A stretch of DNA of 64,000 nt from Paraglaciecola arctica (GCF_018861065.1 NZ_JAHKQO010000031.1:62001-126000), one strand, 5' to 3'. Positions 17,125 through 26,565 are shown, numbered from the stretch's first letter. Notes: a model not told the origin generated them from the sequence alone. A program made the numbers and translations.

Positions 17125-18341
17125 TGGTACTTCTTCAGCTCTAGACGAGCAACCATACCTTTATGCACTTCGTCTGGGCCATCAGCCAAACGTAAGGCAC
17201 GGGCACCAGCTGCAAATCGAGCAAGGGGGAAATCATCACACATACCGGCTCCACCATGAATTTGGATCGCCATATCAACCACTTCTTCTAACATTTTTGG
17301 CACTGCAACTTTAATGGCAGATATGTCCACCATGGCATTTTTAACGCCTACGTTGTCAATTTTCCAAGCGGCTTGTAAGGTTAATAAACGAGCTTGCTCA
17401 ATAGCGATTCGCGCTTCTGCTACACGTTCACGGTTACCACCTAACATCATTAGCGGTTTGCCAAAAGCAGTACGCGACATGCCCCGCTGCATAGCCAATT
17501 CTAAGGCTTTTTCAGCACCACCGATTGAACGCATACAATGATGTATACGGCCTGGACCTAGGCGACCTTGTGCAATGGCAAATCCTTTGCCCATGCCTAC
17601 TAGTAAGTTTTCTTTAGGTACCCGTACATTAGTGAAATGCATTTCACCATGGCCAGATGGTGCATCGTAGTCACCGAAAGCTTGTAACATACGTTTAATT
17701 TCAATCCCAGGAGTATCAAGAGGTACAACAACCATGCTGTGCTGGCTGTGTTTATCATTTTCAGGGTTAGATAGAGCCATAAAAATAGCAATTTTAGCGT
17801 TAGGATGTCCTAAGCCGGTTGACCACCATTTTTTGCCATTGAGCACTAACTCATCACCGTCTGATTCAACTGTAGCTTGCATATTAGTGGCGTCAGACGA
17901 GGCAACGTCTGGCTCGGTCATTCCAAATACGGAACGTATTTCGCCAGCTAACAAAGGTTTGAGCCACTTTTCTTGTTGGTATTCGTTACCAAAGTGATAA
18001 AGCACTTCCATATTGCCAGTATCTGGGGCATTACAATTAAAAATTTCAGAGGCAAATAATACTCGGCCCATTTCTTCTGCAAGAGGCGCATATTCTAATG
18101 TAGTTAAACCTTTACCTAACTTGTCATCAGGTAAAAACAGATTCCAAAGTCCGGCTTCTTGGGCTTTTTTCTTTAGCGGTTCAATTAACGGATGGGCTTG
18201 CCAATTTTTCCAATTACCATCGGGATTGAGTTCAAGAGTTTCAGTATAAATTTGTTCTTCAACTGGATAAACGTGTTCATCCATAAAGGCTCTAACACGT
18301 TCGATATAACCTTGTGTTTTTTCGCTGTGGTTAAAATCCAT
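17121..18341 (-). CDS. Acyl-CoA dehydrogenase, ACAD10/11-like
   Basis: Flavoprotein of about 406 residues. FGMTEPDVASSDATNM (FAD/substrate segment), GKKWWSTGLGHP, QGRLGPGRIHHCMRSIG and IHGGAGMCDDFPLA are close to the ACAD10/ACAD11 dehydrogenase domain, the group that acts on 4-phosphoacyl-CoA. ATG at 18341 is preferred because GGAG lies eight bases upstream; an in-frame start at 18386 would add 15 residues without support. It is the first gene of a minus-strand operon and diverges from a LysR regulator, which probably controls it. Confidence 0.9.
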   Translation of the reverse strand: MDFNHSEKTQGYIERVRAFMDEHVYPVEEQIYTETLELNPDGNWKNWQAHPLIEPLKKKAQEAGLWNLFLPDDKLGKGLTTLEYAPLAEEMGRVLFASEIFNCNAPDTGNMEVLYHFGNEYQQEKWLKPLLAGEIRSVFGMTEPDVASSDATNMQATVESDGDELVLNGKKWWSTGLGHPNAKIAIFMALSNPENDKHSQHSMVVVPLDTPGIEIKRMLQAFGDYDAPSGHGEMHFTNVRVPKENLLVGMGKGFAIAQGRLGPGRIHHCMRSIGGAEKALELAMQRGMSRTAFGKPLMMLGGNRERVAEARIAIEQARLLTLQAAWKIDNVGVKNAMVDISAIKVAVPKMLEEVVDMAIQIHGGAGMCDDFPLARFAAGARALRLADGPDEVHKGMVARLELKKYQ

Positions 18342-18458
18342 AATAGTGACTCCAAAGTAGGGGTAAATGAAACTTAACGCTAGCATAGTCTCTTTATTTG
18401 ATTGAATGAAATGAAAAATACTATATGGTTAGTGTGAATTTAATTCATTGGGTTGAAA

Positions 18459-19385
18459 ATGGCAGACGTATCAAAAATTCAGCATCTTGACCTTAATTTA
18501 CTTAAGGTGTTTGAGAGTATTTATCATGAGCAAAATATGTCTCGGGCGGCCGACGTATTACATATTACTCCCTCGGCGGTGAGTCATGCGTTAAAGAGAT
18601 TGCGAGAGTATTTAGGTGATCCACTTTTTCAGCGAAGCAATAATCGCATGTTACCTACGCCTGCTTGCCAGCGTATGGCGCCACAGATAATTGACAATCT
18701 AACGAGGTTACGACAAATACTTCAGCACTGGGGGGAGTTTCAACCCTTCAACAGTCAACATCATTTTCGTTTGGGGATTCATTACGCTCTCGAACCCTCC
18801 ATTTTACCAAGGTTAGCTAAAAAGTTGGCTGAGTTAGCGCCCAAAGCAACGTTTTCTAGTGTCAAAGTGGATAGAGAAAATTTAACCAGAGAGCTAGGGG
18901 CAGGGCATATTGATATGGCATTTGATGTGGCGTTGCCAATTAAACCTCCGGTATTGCATACCAAACTAATTGACGGAGAGTTTTGTGTATTAATGCGTAA
19001 AGGACATCCTCTAGAAAATAACTTAACTCAAAATAATTACTTTGCTGCCAAACATATTGGTGTGTCCAACCGCCCAAGTGGTGATGCGGCAGAGGATATT
19101 TTGTTTCAACAGCAGGGGCTTTCAAGAGATATCAGTATTCGTTGTCAAAATTACTATGCTGCAAAAGCCATGTTGATCGAATCTGATTTTCTATTAACCG
19201 TACCCTATATGTTGAGCAAGGAGTTGCTGGCAGATTCAAAAAGGCCCAATGATTTAACTGAGGTGTCTATGCCTGTGCGCCTCACCAATATTGAAACCCA
19301 CCTTTACTGGCATAAAAACACCCAAGATGATGAGGCTTTAAGCTGGTTTAGGGGAGTGGTGCAGTCAATGTTTGAAACATTCTAA
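18459..19385 (+). CDS. LysR-family transcriptional regulator
   Basis: Regulator of about 308 residues. The N-terminal helix-turn-helix reads LDLNLLKVFESIYHEQNMSRAADVLHITPSAVSHALKRLRE, with a GDPLFQR signature next; an effector-binding domain of two Rossmann-like lobes follows. The ATG at 18459 is preferred over the TTG two codons upstream. It is divergent from the acyl-CoA dehydrogenase operon with about 115 bases between, the usual layout for a LysR protein and its target. The inducer may be a hydroxyacyl-CoA or its acid; that is inference. Confidence 0.9.
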   Translation: MADVSKIQHLDLNLLKVFESIYHEQNMSRAADVLHITPSAVSHALKRLREYLGDPLFQRSNNRMLPTPACQRMAPQIIDNLTRLRQILQHWGEFQPFNSQHHFRLGIHYALEPSILPRLAKKLAELAPKATFSSVKVDRENLTRELGAGHIDMAFDVALPIKPPVLHTKLIDGEFCVLMRKGHPLENNLTQNNYFAAKHIGVSNRPSGDAAEDILFQQQGLSRDISIRCQNYYAAKAMLIESDFLLTVPYMLSKELLADSKRPNDLTEVSMPVRLTNIETHLYWHKNTQDDEALSWFRGVVQSMFETF

Positions 19386-19416
19386 GTTGTAATAAAATAC
19401 GGATTAAGTAAATTTT

Positions 19417-19635
19417 TCAGCTGTGTTTTAAGACCATATCCTTAATTTTTATGGCTTTTTCAAAATGATCTAATTGATGAGTGGCAATCCACCATGTGGC
19501 GGCTTCCATTAGTAGTTCGGGATCGTCGTTTGTGTTGGCGAAAAAGGCATAGAACGATAAACCTACAGATGGTCCTTTTGTTGCTATTTTTTTATCGCAC
19601 ACTTCGATGATTTTGTTACGCAGCGAATCTCTCAT
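19417..19635 (-). CDS. Small conserved-looking hypothetical protein, 72 residues
   Basis: Reads from ATG 19635 as an acidic/basic mixed helical protein (MRDSLRNKIIEVCDKK, then LSFYAFFANTNDDPELLMEAATWW). No signal or membrane segment. A longer frame to 19770 crosses the hairpin at 19668-19700 and is unlikely. The family is not recognised. Confidence 0.55.
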   Translation of the reverse strand: MRDSLRNKIIEVCDKKIATKGPSVGLSFYAFFANTNDDPELLMEAATWWIATHQLDHFEKAIKIKDMVLKHS

Positions 19636-19667
19636 GATTGGGATACAGTCTTGATATGGGAGAAGGG

Positions 19668-19700
19668 AAGTTATGAGGCATATCCTATGCCTCATAACTT
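19668..19700. terminator. Perfect 15-bp stem hairpin
   Basis: AAGTTATGAGGCATA pairs perfectly with TATGCCTCATAACTT around a three-base loop. It lies between two minus-strand small genes. There is no T run on the minus strand; on the plus strand a GTATTTTAGTTTT follows. Confidence 0.55.
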
Positions 19701-19721
19701 GTATTTTAGTTTTGTTAAAAC

Positions 19722-19880
19722 CTAAAAGATGCAATGTTTGGCAAAGTCTTTGCCTTCTGTTGCTGTCCAATCTGCTTTAGGCTTTTCTTTCATGTCTGCG
19801 CACCATTCTTCACTACCGATTTCTGGAGCACAACCACTTAAAAATAATGCGACGGCAAAAACACCAATTAACTTTTTCAT
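19722..19880 (-). CDS. DUF3012 family small lipoprotein
   Basis: Encodes 52 residues from ATG 19880. A lipoprotein signal ends in LFLSGC (Cys17); the mature part reads APEIGSEEWCADMKEKPKAD, then WTATEGKDFAKHCIF, which is the DUF3012 pattern with two further conserved Cys. Such proteins are widespread in marine gammaproteobacteria and of unknown role. Probably anchored in the outer membrane. Confidence 0.8.
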   Translation of the reverse strand: MKKLIGVFAVALFLSGCAPEIGSEEWCADMKEKPKADWTATEGKDFAKHCIF

Positions 19881-20069
19881 AAATTACTATTCCTTAAAAT
19901 TGCAAACAAAGTTCTTAAATTAAATTTTAATGTTTAGCATAAAAGAATTTGTTTATGGAGTACAGAGACCATAAGCTAGTCTAGTGTTTATTTAATTGTT
20001 GTTTTAACCTTTGTTATTGCGCCTGTTAGTTTGGTTTGAACAGGTGAAAATCGAAAAGAGCCACTTACC

Positions 20070-20774
20070 TTGCTTAGTATTGTAATTCCTACCTTAAATG
20101 AATCTAAAACTGGTTACTTGGCTAAAATTCTTAGCACATACCATGGTTTAGCAAATATTGAGATCATTTGTGTAGACGGTGGTAGTCACGATAATACTGT
20201 TTCGCTAATTCAGCAGTTTAATACTCGCCTAATTAAAACAGATATTGATTCTCGGGCTGGGCGTCTAAATATAGGGGTTAAGCAAGCTAAATTTAACATG
20301 GTACTGCTACATCATCCTCGCAGTTTATTAGATGTTGCGGCCATTGAAGACTTAGTTAGTTCAGCAACAACAATAAAATGGGGGGCGTTTACTCACCAGT
20401 TCGATATTCAACATCCGCTATTAACTTTTACTTCTTGGTATTCGAATCGAATTCGTGGTGATTGGCGGGAGATATTTTATTTGGACCATTGTTTATTTGC
20501 CCAGAAACAGTTGTTGCTTGATGTAGGACTGATTCCAGACATCGATATTTTTGAAGATACAGAAATTTGTTTGAGACTTAAGCGCAAAGCGAGGCCAGTT
20601 AGGCTACCCCACATCAGTCGAACCTCTGCCATTCGTTTTCAAACCAATGGGATCTTGAGTCAGGCGCTTAAGAACCAATATATGAAGTGGCGTTACTATT
20701 TTAGAAGCTCTGATAAAAACATGAATGCCCATTACGAAAAGGGTATGGATTTAAATACTAAGTATAAAAAATAA
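20070..20774 (+). CDS. Family 2 glycosyltransferase
   Basis: Protein of 234 residues. It opens with LSIVIPTLNES and has ICVDGGSHDNTV, the GT-A nucleotide-sugar site; RAGRLNIGVKQA follows as in the small TIGR04283-type transferases. The usual LHADT (metal site) is replaced by LHHPRS, so activity may differ. EDTEICLRLKRK near residue 170 is the acceptor-side acidic motif. No upstream in-frame ATG exists; TTG at 20070 with AAGAG ten bases before is the likely start. The acceptor is unknown. Confidence 0.8.
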   Translation: MLSIVIPTLNESKTGYLAKILSTYHGLANIEIICVDGGSHDNTVSLIQQFNTRLIKTDIDSRAGRLNIGVKQAKFNMVLLHHPRSLLDVAAIEDLVSSATTIKWGAFTHQFDIQHPLLTFTSWYSNRIRGDWREIFYLDHCLFAQKQLLLDVGLIPDIDIFEDTEICLRLKRKARPVRLPHISRTSAIRFQTNGILSQALKNQYMKWRYYFRSSDKNMNAHYEKGMDLNTKYKK

Positions 20775-20869
20775 CCCAAAAATAAGGCTGATTTGAACGC
20801 AGAAATTGTTAATATGTTCAAGGCACAATAAGTTTGCATTCTGTTCATACAGCTTAAGTTAAGGAAGAT

Positions 20870-22747
20870 ATGGCTGCCCTAGAAAAATTTCACATGGCTA
20901 TTTGGTCAAAAACGCTATCCATCGCCTTGTTCAGCGTGACTATGTTGTTATTTTTGCCGCTGATTTATCATTTTGGTTTGGCTTTGAAACCCGCTACCAA
21001 AACAGCAATTAATGGCCACGCCACAATTGAGTCCGCTGATTTTTTACAAAGAAAAACTCTCGCATTAGATGGACAGTGGTTATTTTATTGGAAGCAACTA
21101 CTTGAGCCCGAACAAATACAAAAGTCGGAGGGTAAGTCGACTTTCATCCAAGGACATGGCGGCTGGCAATCCTCAAATAATAATCAACACTATGGTGCTA
21201 TTGGATTTGCTACCTATCATTTAGAGGTTGAATTAGAGTTTGGTGCGAGCAATTTGGCTCTACAAATACCGCAAATTGAAAGTGCCTATAGTGTTTATAT
21301 AGACAAACAACTTATGGCATCAGGGGGCGCGGCGTCAGATACCGAATTATCTGGAAAGCCCGGTTATAACACTGCCATTGTAAGAATTCCTGAAGGTCTT
21401 AAACAGTTTACGATAACGATACAAGTCTCAAATTATCATTCAAGCTGGGGTGGGTTATGGGCACCAATCGTTTTGGGGGATGCTGATGCTTTACATACCT
21501 TACAACGAGACAAAGTGGCACTAAGCCTTTTTATTATGGGAGCCTTGCTAATAACGGCGATCCACTCTTTGATTCAATTTTTTGTACGGCCAACAGACAA
21601 CATTCCTCTGGTATATACTTGCTTGTGTTTACTACTTTTTCTTAGGGAATTTACGGTTGAACACATGAGTTTTGCATTGTCATCACTCGCTGGTGGTTTT
21701 GTTTTGATAACTAAGTTAAATTTCTTGAGTTTTTATGCTGGCATTCCAATCGCGCTGTATTTTTTTCATCTGAGCTTCAGTGAAGAGTTCCACCACAAAT
21801 TTTGCCGTTTTATCTATGTGCTGAGTATGTTGTTTTCAGCCTACATTTTATTTTTCCCGACCCGTTATTTTGGCGTCCCTTTAATTATGTATGAAGTGAT
21901 CGCGGTGTTCGTGATGCTTTATATCTTACAACGTGTTTGGGTTGCAACTAGGCATAAGCAGCGTGGCGCAGGCGTCTTATTGATTGGCTCGTTGATCGCT
22001 TTTTCCTTTGCTCTCAATGATATATTAAATGCTTCTGGTGTGATTACAACTGGCCGATTTTTTAGTCTTGGAATTATTGGTTTTATTATGTCGCAGAGTT
22101 TTGTGACAAATAATCGTTATAATCAATTGAGTAGTAACAATGAAACACTGACAGATAAGCTTAAAGAGCGAAATGCCGATTTAATGTTAATGAGTGAACT
22201 GTTGGAGACAAAAGTTGAACAGCGAACCCGACAACTTAAGTTGGCTAATAAAGAACTTAAGGCTTTGGCTAATAATGACCCTCTTACGAATACATACAAT
22301 CGACATGGTTTACAACAATACATACAGGCGGCTTTTGAGCGCTATCGTCGCTCCCAAGAGTGTTTTTGTATCCTACTGATTGATTACGATCATTTTAAAG
22401 AAATTAATGATAGTTACGGCCATGATGTGGGCGATATTGTGTTGATTACCGGAGCAGATCTAATTAAGTCCGGCATTCGGGAACAAGATAAACTAGCACG
22501 CTGGGGAGGGGAGGAGTTTTTGGTTTTGCTACCTAACACGGACCTAAAAGGTGCATTTGAAATCGCCAATAAACTTAAGGATGCAATTTGTGCCTACCCG
22601 ATAGGCCAACCTGTAGGTGTGAAAGTATCGGTAAGTGGCGGGATCGCTGAGGTCCAGAAGGATGATACCTTCGAAACATTGTTTAAACGGGCCGATGATG
22701 CATTGTATCAAGGTAAACAGAACGGAAGAAATCAAATACGTAGTTAG
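20870..22747 (+). CDS. Membrane diguanylate cyclase with 7TMR-DISM-like sensor
   Basis: Protein of 625 residues. One helix (about 14-35) is followed by a periplasmic jelly-roll-like domain (about 40-215, with GGWQSS, IPQIESAYSVYID and SSWGGLWAP), about seven helices (220-420), a coiled coil (LKERNADLMLMSELLETKVE) and a GGEEF domain (460-625). RWGGEEFLVLLP is the active site and REQD five residues before it is the inhibitory I-site, so it should make cyclic di-GMP and be product-inhibited. A 625-residue paralogue lies at 27507-29384. The Shine-Dalgarno AAGGAAG is unusually close to the ATG. Confidence 0.92.
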   Translation: MAALEKFHMAIWSKTLSIALFSVTMLLFLPLIYHFGLALKPATKTAINGHATIESADFLQRKTLALDGQWLFYWKQLLEPEQIQKSEGKSTFIQGHGGWQSSNNNQHYGAIGFATYHLEVELEFGASNLALQIPQIESAYSVYIDKQLMASGGAASDTELSGKPGYNTAIVRIPEGLKQFTITIQVSNYHSSWGGLWAPIVLGDADALHTLQRDKVALSLFIMGALLITAIHSLIQFFVRPTDNIPLVYTCLCLLLFLREFTVEHMSFALSSLAGGFVLITKLNFLSFYAGIPIALYFFHLSFSEEFHHKFCRFIYVLSMLFSAYILFFPTRYFGVPLIMYEVIAVFVMLYILQRVWVATRHKQRGAGVLLIGSLIAFSFALNDILNASGVITTGRFFSLGIIGFIMSQSFVTNNRYNQLSSNNETLTDKLKERNADLMLMSELLETKVEQRTRQLKLANKELKALANNDPLTNTYNRHGLQQYIQAAFERYRRSQECFCILLIDYDHFKEINDSYGHDVGDIVLITGADLIKSGIREQDKLARWGGEEFLVLLPNTDLKGAFEIANKLKDAICAYPIGQPVGVKVSVSGGIAEVQKDDTFETLFKRADDALYQGKQNGRNQIRS

Positions 22748-22761
22748 CCCGTAACGGGCTA
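22745..22761. terminator. Compact hairpin covering both stop codons of convergent genes
   Basis: TAGCCCG pairs with CGGGCTA around TAA. The left arm contains the TAG stop of the diguanylate cyclase and the right arm contains the TAG stop of the minus-strand gene at 22759. No T run follows on either side. Confidence 0.5.
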
Positions 22762-23136
22762 TAAACCATTTAACATGTCACGCAATTTTTTGTCCGCCAA
22801 CTCAGATGGCGATAAGGATTCATCTTGTTGCGTTGCTTCTGGAAGCTCGTCGCCAAATAAGGCTGCTAAATCAGCTTTGGCTTGAGCCGATTTTTGTTTG
22901 TCTAGGTTACTAGTTGATTTGTTACTGGGTTTGAAATAGTCGCAAAAGTTAGCTTTTTCGGTAACACTGATATGTTCGGCTCGTTCTTCCTGGCAACGCT
23001 GGCTAACAAAATAAACGCACATCTTGCAAACATGTTGATCTGCTTTACAGTTGTCACATTCTTCTCGTCGTGACATTGGCTGGAGAACGTTTACCAATGG
23101 TTTTGTGCATTTCCAACAAACAAATTCAGTAGACAT
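22759..23136 (-). CDS. Cys-rich zinc-ribbon-like conserved hypothetical protein
   Basis: Protein of 125 residues. The N-terminal half carries CWKC, CDNC, HVCKMC and a later FCDY, a spacing expected of a zinc-binding ribbon; the C-terminal half is charged and Ala-rich, with no membrane segment. It follows a VOC gene by 15 bases and a DUF4199 gene, on the same strand, so the three may be co-transcribed. Function not known. Confidence 0.65.
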   Translation of the reverse strand: MSTEFVCWKCTKPLVNVLQPMSRREECDNCKADQHVCKMCVYFVSQRCQEERAEHISVTEKANFCDYFKPSNKSTSNLDKQKSAQAKADLAALFGDELPEATQQDESLSPSELADKKLRDMLNGL

Positions 23137-23151
23137 AACTTCGAGTGCTCA

Positions 23152-23487
23152 CTAAAACTGGTCAAACATAATTGAGTTTCCATCTGGATCTTTTAATACA
23201 CAATGGGTCGGTCCAGATTCGCCTTGTGTTGGGGTATCGATGACAATGCCATTGTCTAACAAATGTTTTTCAATTGCTCTTACATTTGTAGGGTTAAATG
23301 TGAGAATGTTGGACTCGAACATTCCTTCAAATATTCCAATCACTGTGGTGTCTTTCTGTAAAATTAACCATTTATCTTCGATTGAGCCACATTGAGGGTG
23401 GGCCTTAAATCCTAGGGTTTCATAAAACGTTTTTGATTTATTAATATCTTTGACACTAAGGCTAACTGAAAACTGACCTAACTCCAT
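23152..23487 (-). CDS. VOC-family protein
   Basis: Protein of about 111 residues: MELGQFSVSLSVKDINKSKT, FYETLGFKAH and a C-terminal VLKDPDGNSIMFDQF with the metal-binding Glu replaced or shifted. It starts at ATG 23487 behind AAGGAGG; the longer frame to 23547 overlaps the DUF4199 gene and lacks such a site. Single-domain VOC units dimerise to bind a metal. The substrate is unknown. Confidence 0.83.
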   Translation of the reverse strand: MELGQFSVSLSVKDINKSKTFYETLGFKAHPQCGSIEDKWLILQKDTTVIGIFEGMFESNILTFNPTNVRAIEKHLLDNGIVIDTPTQGESGPTHCVLKDPDGNSIMFDQF

Positions 23488-23497
23488 TGGAGCCTCC

Positions 23498-24034
23498 TTA
23501 TGTTTGGGTAGTCGCTTGTTTCTGAGATGTACGAAATGCAATTGCACTTACTACAGAAAACAATAGTCCAATAATAAACACAGTGGCAAACATCACTGCC
23601 GATTGCGTAAGGTTACTACTCATCAATTCGCTATATCGAGCTAATTCTTCGAGCTGTTGTTCAATACTAAGGGGGTCAAGATCACTGTCGCGAATTTGTT
23701 GTTCTGAATATTGTATATAAGTAGTAGTGAACTCTGGATTGATAAATTCTAAATATACCCAGTTATATGCTGCAAAAATGCTCGCGGCAAAAAAACTGAT
23801 GCCTAAACCCACATTAAAGCCAACTATAAAACCTAATGGAGCAGGCGCGATGTTTCGTTTGAATTCTTTGATCCCCATTACCACAGCTAGCGAACTGATA
23901 ATCATCACGCTATAGCCAACAATTTCACCTTTTGTGAAATTATCTGGACTGGTTCCTAACAATAAGTGTGACAGGTAAAAACTGATTACCAGCGCTAACC
24001 CATATAAAAATCCAAAGCGAATAATAGAACTCAT
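23498..24034 (-). CDS. DUF4199-type membrane protein
   Basis: Protein of 178 residues with four hydrophobic segments: FGFLYGLALVISFYLSHLLLG, VGYSVMIISSLAVVMGIKEF, GFNVGLGISFFAASIFAAY and SAVMFATVFIIGLLFSVVSAI. The MGIKEF / NWVYLEFINPEF pattern fits the DUF4199 family. A soluble Glu-rich segment separates the last two helices. It is followed ten bases later by the VOC gene. Role unknown. Confidence 0.75.
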   Translation of the reverse strand: MSSIIRFGFLYGLALVISFYLSHLLLGTSPDNFTKGEIVGYSVMIISSLAVVMGIKEFKRNIAPAPLGFIVGFNVGLGISFFAASIFAAYNWVYLEFINPEFTTTYIQYSEQQIRDSDLDPLSIEQQLEELARYSELMSSNLTQSAVMFATVFIIGLLFSVVSAIAFRTSQKQATTQT

Positions 24035-24164
24035 GCTGCTAGCCTGTATTGAGATTGGAAAATCTAACTGTATGTTATTTATGTGGAAAATAAAGCTTTT
24101 GTAGGGGTGAAAATCGGGTGAGTTTGAAAATATAAGTGATTTACATTGATCAGTAATTTGCTAC

Positions 24165-24186
24165 AAGACTTCGTCCTTGAAGTCTT
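24165..24186. terminator. Hairpin after amtB
   Basis: AAGACTTC pairs with GAAGTCTT around GTCCTT, 14 bases past the amtB stop on the minus strand. No T run follows, so strength is uncertain. Confidence 0.4.
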
Positions 24187-24200
24187 CTGAAGTATTCAAG

Positions 24201-25409
24201 TTAGTCGTGATTAACAGAGCCAATGCTGTGGATGCTTAAGTCGGCACCTTTAAACTCTTCTTCTTCCGATAGTCGTATGGTTGTGACTTTATTAACTACT
24301 CCATATACAACTAGACCACCTATTAACGCGATAAGTATACCGGCAATGGTGCCAATAACTTGTGCTGTAAAAGAGACGCCACCCAGACCACCTAATGACT
24401 CAAGACCAAATATACCCGCGGCAATACCGCCCCACGCACCACAAACGCCATGCAAAGGCCATACGCCTAACACATCATCAATTTTTTTGGTTTGCTGCAT
24501 GATGGTAAACAGTTTTACGAAAATCCACCCTGCAATTAAGCCTACAAATAAAGAGCCAATGGGATGCATCACGTCTGAACCAGCACATACGGCCACTAAA
24601 CCCGCTAACGGTCCGTTATGAATAAACCCAGGATCATTTTTACCGAACCATAAGGCCGCTAAAATACCTCCGACCATAGCCATTAACGAGTTCATCGCGA
24701 CTAAACCACTGATCCCGTCCATGCTTTGCGCCGACATGACGTTAAAACCAAACCAACCAATGCATAATATCCATGTCCCTAAAGCAAGAAATGGAATATT
24801 GGATGGGGCAAAGGCAATGAGTCTGTTGTCTTTTTCCCTGCCTCTTCGTAATCCTAAAAAGTAAACACCCACTAACGCTAACCATCCTCCCATACCGTGC
24901 ACCACAACGGAGCCGGCAAAATCATGGAAACTCGCCCCTGTAGTTTGTTGTAACCAAGCTTGAAAACCATAGTTACCGTTCCAAATTAATCCTTCAAAAA
25001 ACGGATATACCACAGAAACAATGAGTGCAGAGGCAATTAAAAATGGATAAAACCTAGCTCTTTCGGCAATGCCACCGGAAATAATTGCAGGTATAGCTGC
25101 GGCAAAGGTCATTAGGAAAAAGAATTTTACTAAGTCATAACCGTTGTTGGATGCAAGCGTTTGGGCACTGTTAAAAAAAGTTACGTCGTAAGCTATCCAA
25201 TACCCGATGAAGAAGTAGGCAATGCATGAAACTGCGAAGTCGGTAATAATTTTAACTAAGGCATTAACCTGATTTTTATGTCTGACTGTACCCACTTCTA
25301 AAAATGCAAAACCAGCGTGCATGGCAAAAACCATGATTGCACCTATAAGTAAGAAGTATGTATTAGAACTATGTACCAGTGTTTCAACGGCACTATTAAT
25401 ATCTTGCAT
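24201..25409 (-). CDS. amtB: Ammonium transporter
   Basis: Inner-membrane protein of 402 residues with eleven helices. Amt-family marks include HAGFAFLEVGTVRHKN, DFAGSVVVHGMGGWLALVGV (with the pore His) and WPLHGVCGAWGGIAAGIFG (the second pore His). The ATG at 25409 is chosen over the TTG at 25421, with GAGAG in front. It lies 66 bases after glnK on the same strand, the usual glnK-amtB operon, in which GlnK plugs the channel when nitrogen is plentiful. Confidence 0.94.
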   Translation of the reverse strand: MQDINSAVETLVHSSNTYFLLIGAIMVFAMHAGFAFLEVGTVRHKNQVNALVKIITDFAVSCIAYFFIGYWIAYDVTFFNSAQTLASNNGYDLVKFFFLMTFAAAIPAIISGGIAERARFYPFLIASALIVSVVYPFFEGLIWNGNYGFQAWLQQTTGASFHDFAGSVVVHGMGGWLALVGVYFLGLRRGREKDNRLIAFAPSNIPFLALGTWILCIGWFGFNVMSAQSMDGISGLVAMNSLMAMVGGILAALWFGKNDPGFIHNGPLAGLVAVCAGSDVMHPIGSLFVGLIAGWIFVKLFTIMQQTKKIDDVLGVWPLHGVCGAWGGIAAGIFGLESLGGLGGVSFTAQVIGTIAGILIALIGGLVVYGVVNKVTTIRLSEEEEFKGADLSIHSIGSVNHD

Positions 25410-25475
25410 GTGGGCTCTCAATTTATAATTAGAATAATTTTTCTGGAAGTACTAGGTTTATTAACGTTAAACCTT

Positions 25476-25955
<480 letters not shown>

Positions 25956-25959
25956 CTAA

Positions 25960-26397
25960 TTAAGACTCAATGAGCTTTAACTGTTTTGCTTTGGCAACCG
26001 CTTCGCTGCGATTTTTCACTAATAATTTGCGGTAAACTGATTTTAAGTGGGTTTTGATCGTATTAACTGAAAGAAACGAGGCATCGGCTAATTGTTGATT
26101 GGTTAACCCTTGCGCTAAACCCCGGAGCAGTGTCAGTTCTTTGATTGTTAATATAGGTGGAGCCGCTTTTTTGACCCTAAGGCTTAAACGCCACCATAAA
26201 CAAGTCGTCGCCACCCCTAAAAACAAGAAAAAGCAGGCAATAATACCAATATATAATTGTTGATTCAGTCGGAAGGAAAAGACTTGGTACTCGAGTGTTT
26301 TGATGCATACCAGTGCAAAAGCTAACAGTGTTCCATACCGGATCACTAAGGGGATGGTTGTAATTTGTTGCCGCAGATTTTGAAAGTGTTTTTTCAT
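25960..26397 (-). CDS. Membrane-anchored LuxR-type HTH protein
   Basis: Protein of about 145 residues from ATG 26397. Two hydrophobic segments (VIRYGTLLAFALVCIKTLEY and LYIGIIACFFLFLGVATTC) are followed by a NarL/LuxR-type helix-turn-helix: LTIKELTLLRGLAQGLTNQQ, LSVNTIKTHLKSVYRKL. It lacks a receiver or other sensor domain, so the membrane part probably senses or tethers. A longer start at 26436 is possible. It lies upstream of glnK on the same strand, 145 bases away. Confidence 0.78.
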   Translation of the reverse strand: MKKHFQNLRQQITTIPLVIRYGTLLAFALVCIKTLEYQVFSFRLNQQLYIGIIACFFLFLGVATTCLWWRLSLRVKKAAPPILTIKELTLLRGLAQGLTNQQLADASFLSVNTIKTHLKSVYRKLLVKNRSEAVAKAKQLKLIES

Positions 26398-26565
26398 ATT
26401 TAGACTTTTTTTGAGTGAACAGAGTGTCTCAGACAATCATTCAAGGGTAAACCTCTAAGGGTAAATAATGAATTAGTCACACTAGATAGACTGTCATCAG
26501 GGGACATGAAATAATTGCACCGCTATTGAAAATAGCGTCACATTATAAAAGGCAACTAAAAATAG

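Noticed and set aside
17541-17560. GTATAC core within the acyl-CoA dehydrogenase as another GntR site
   Set aside because: It lies in coding sequence far from any promoter, and a 6-bp core is expected by chance several times in 64 kb.
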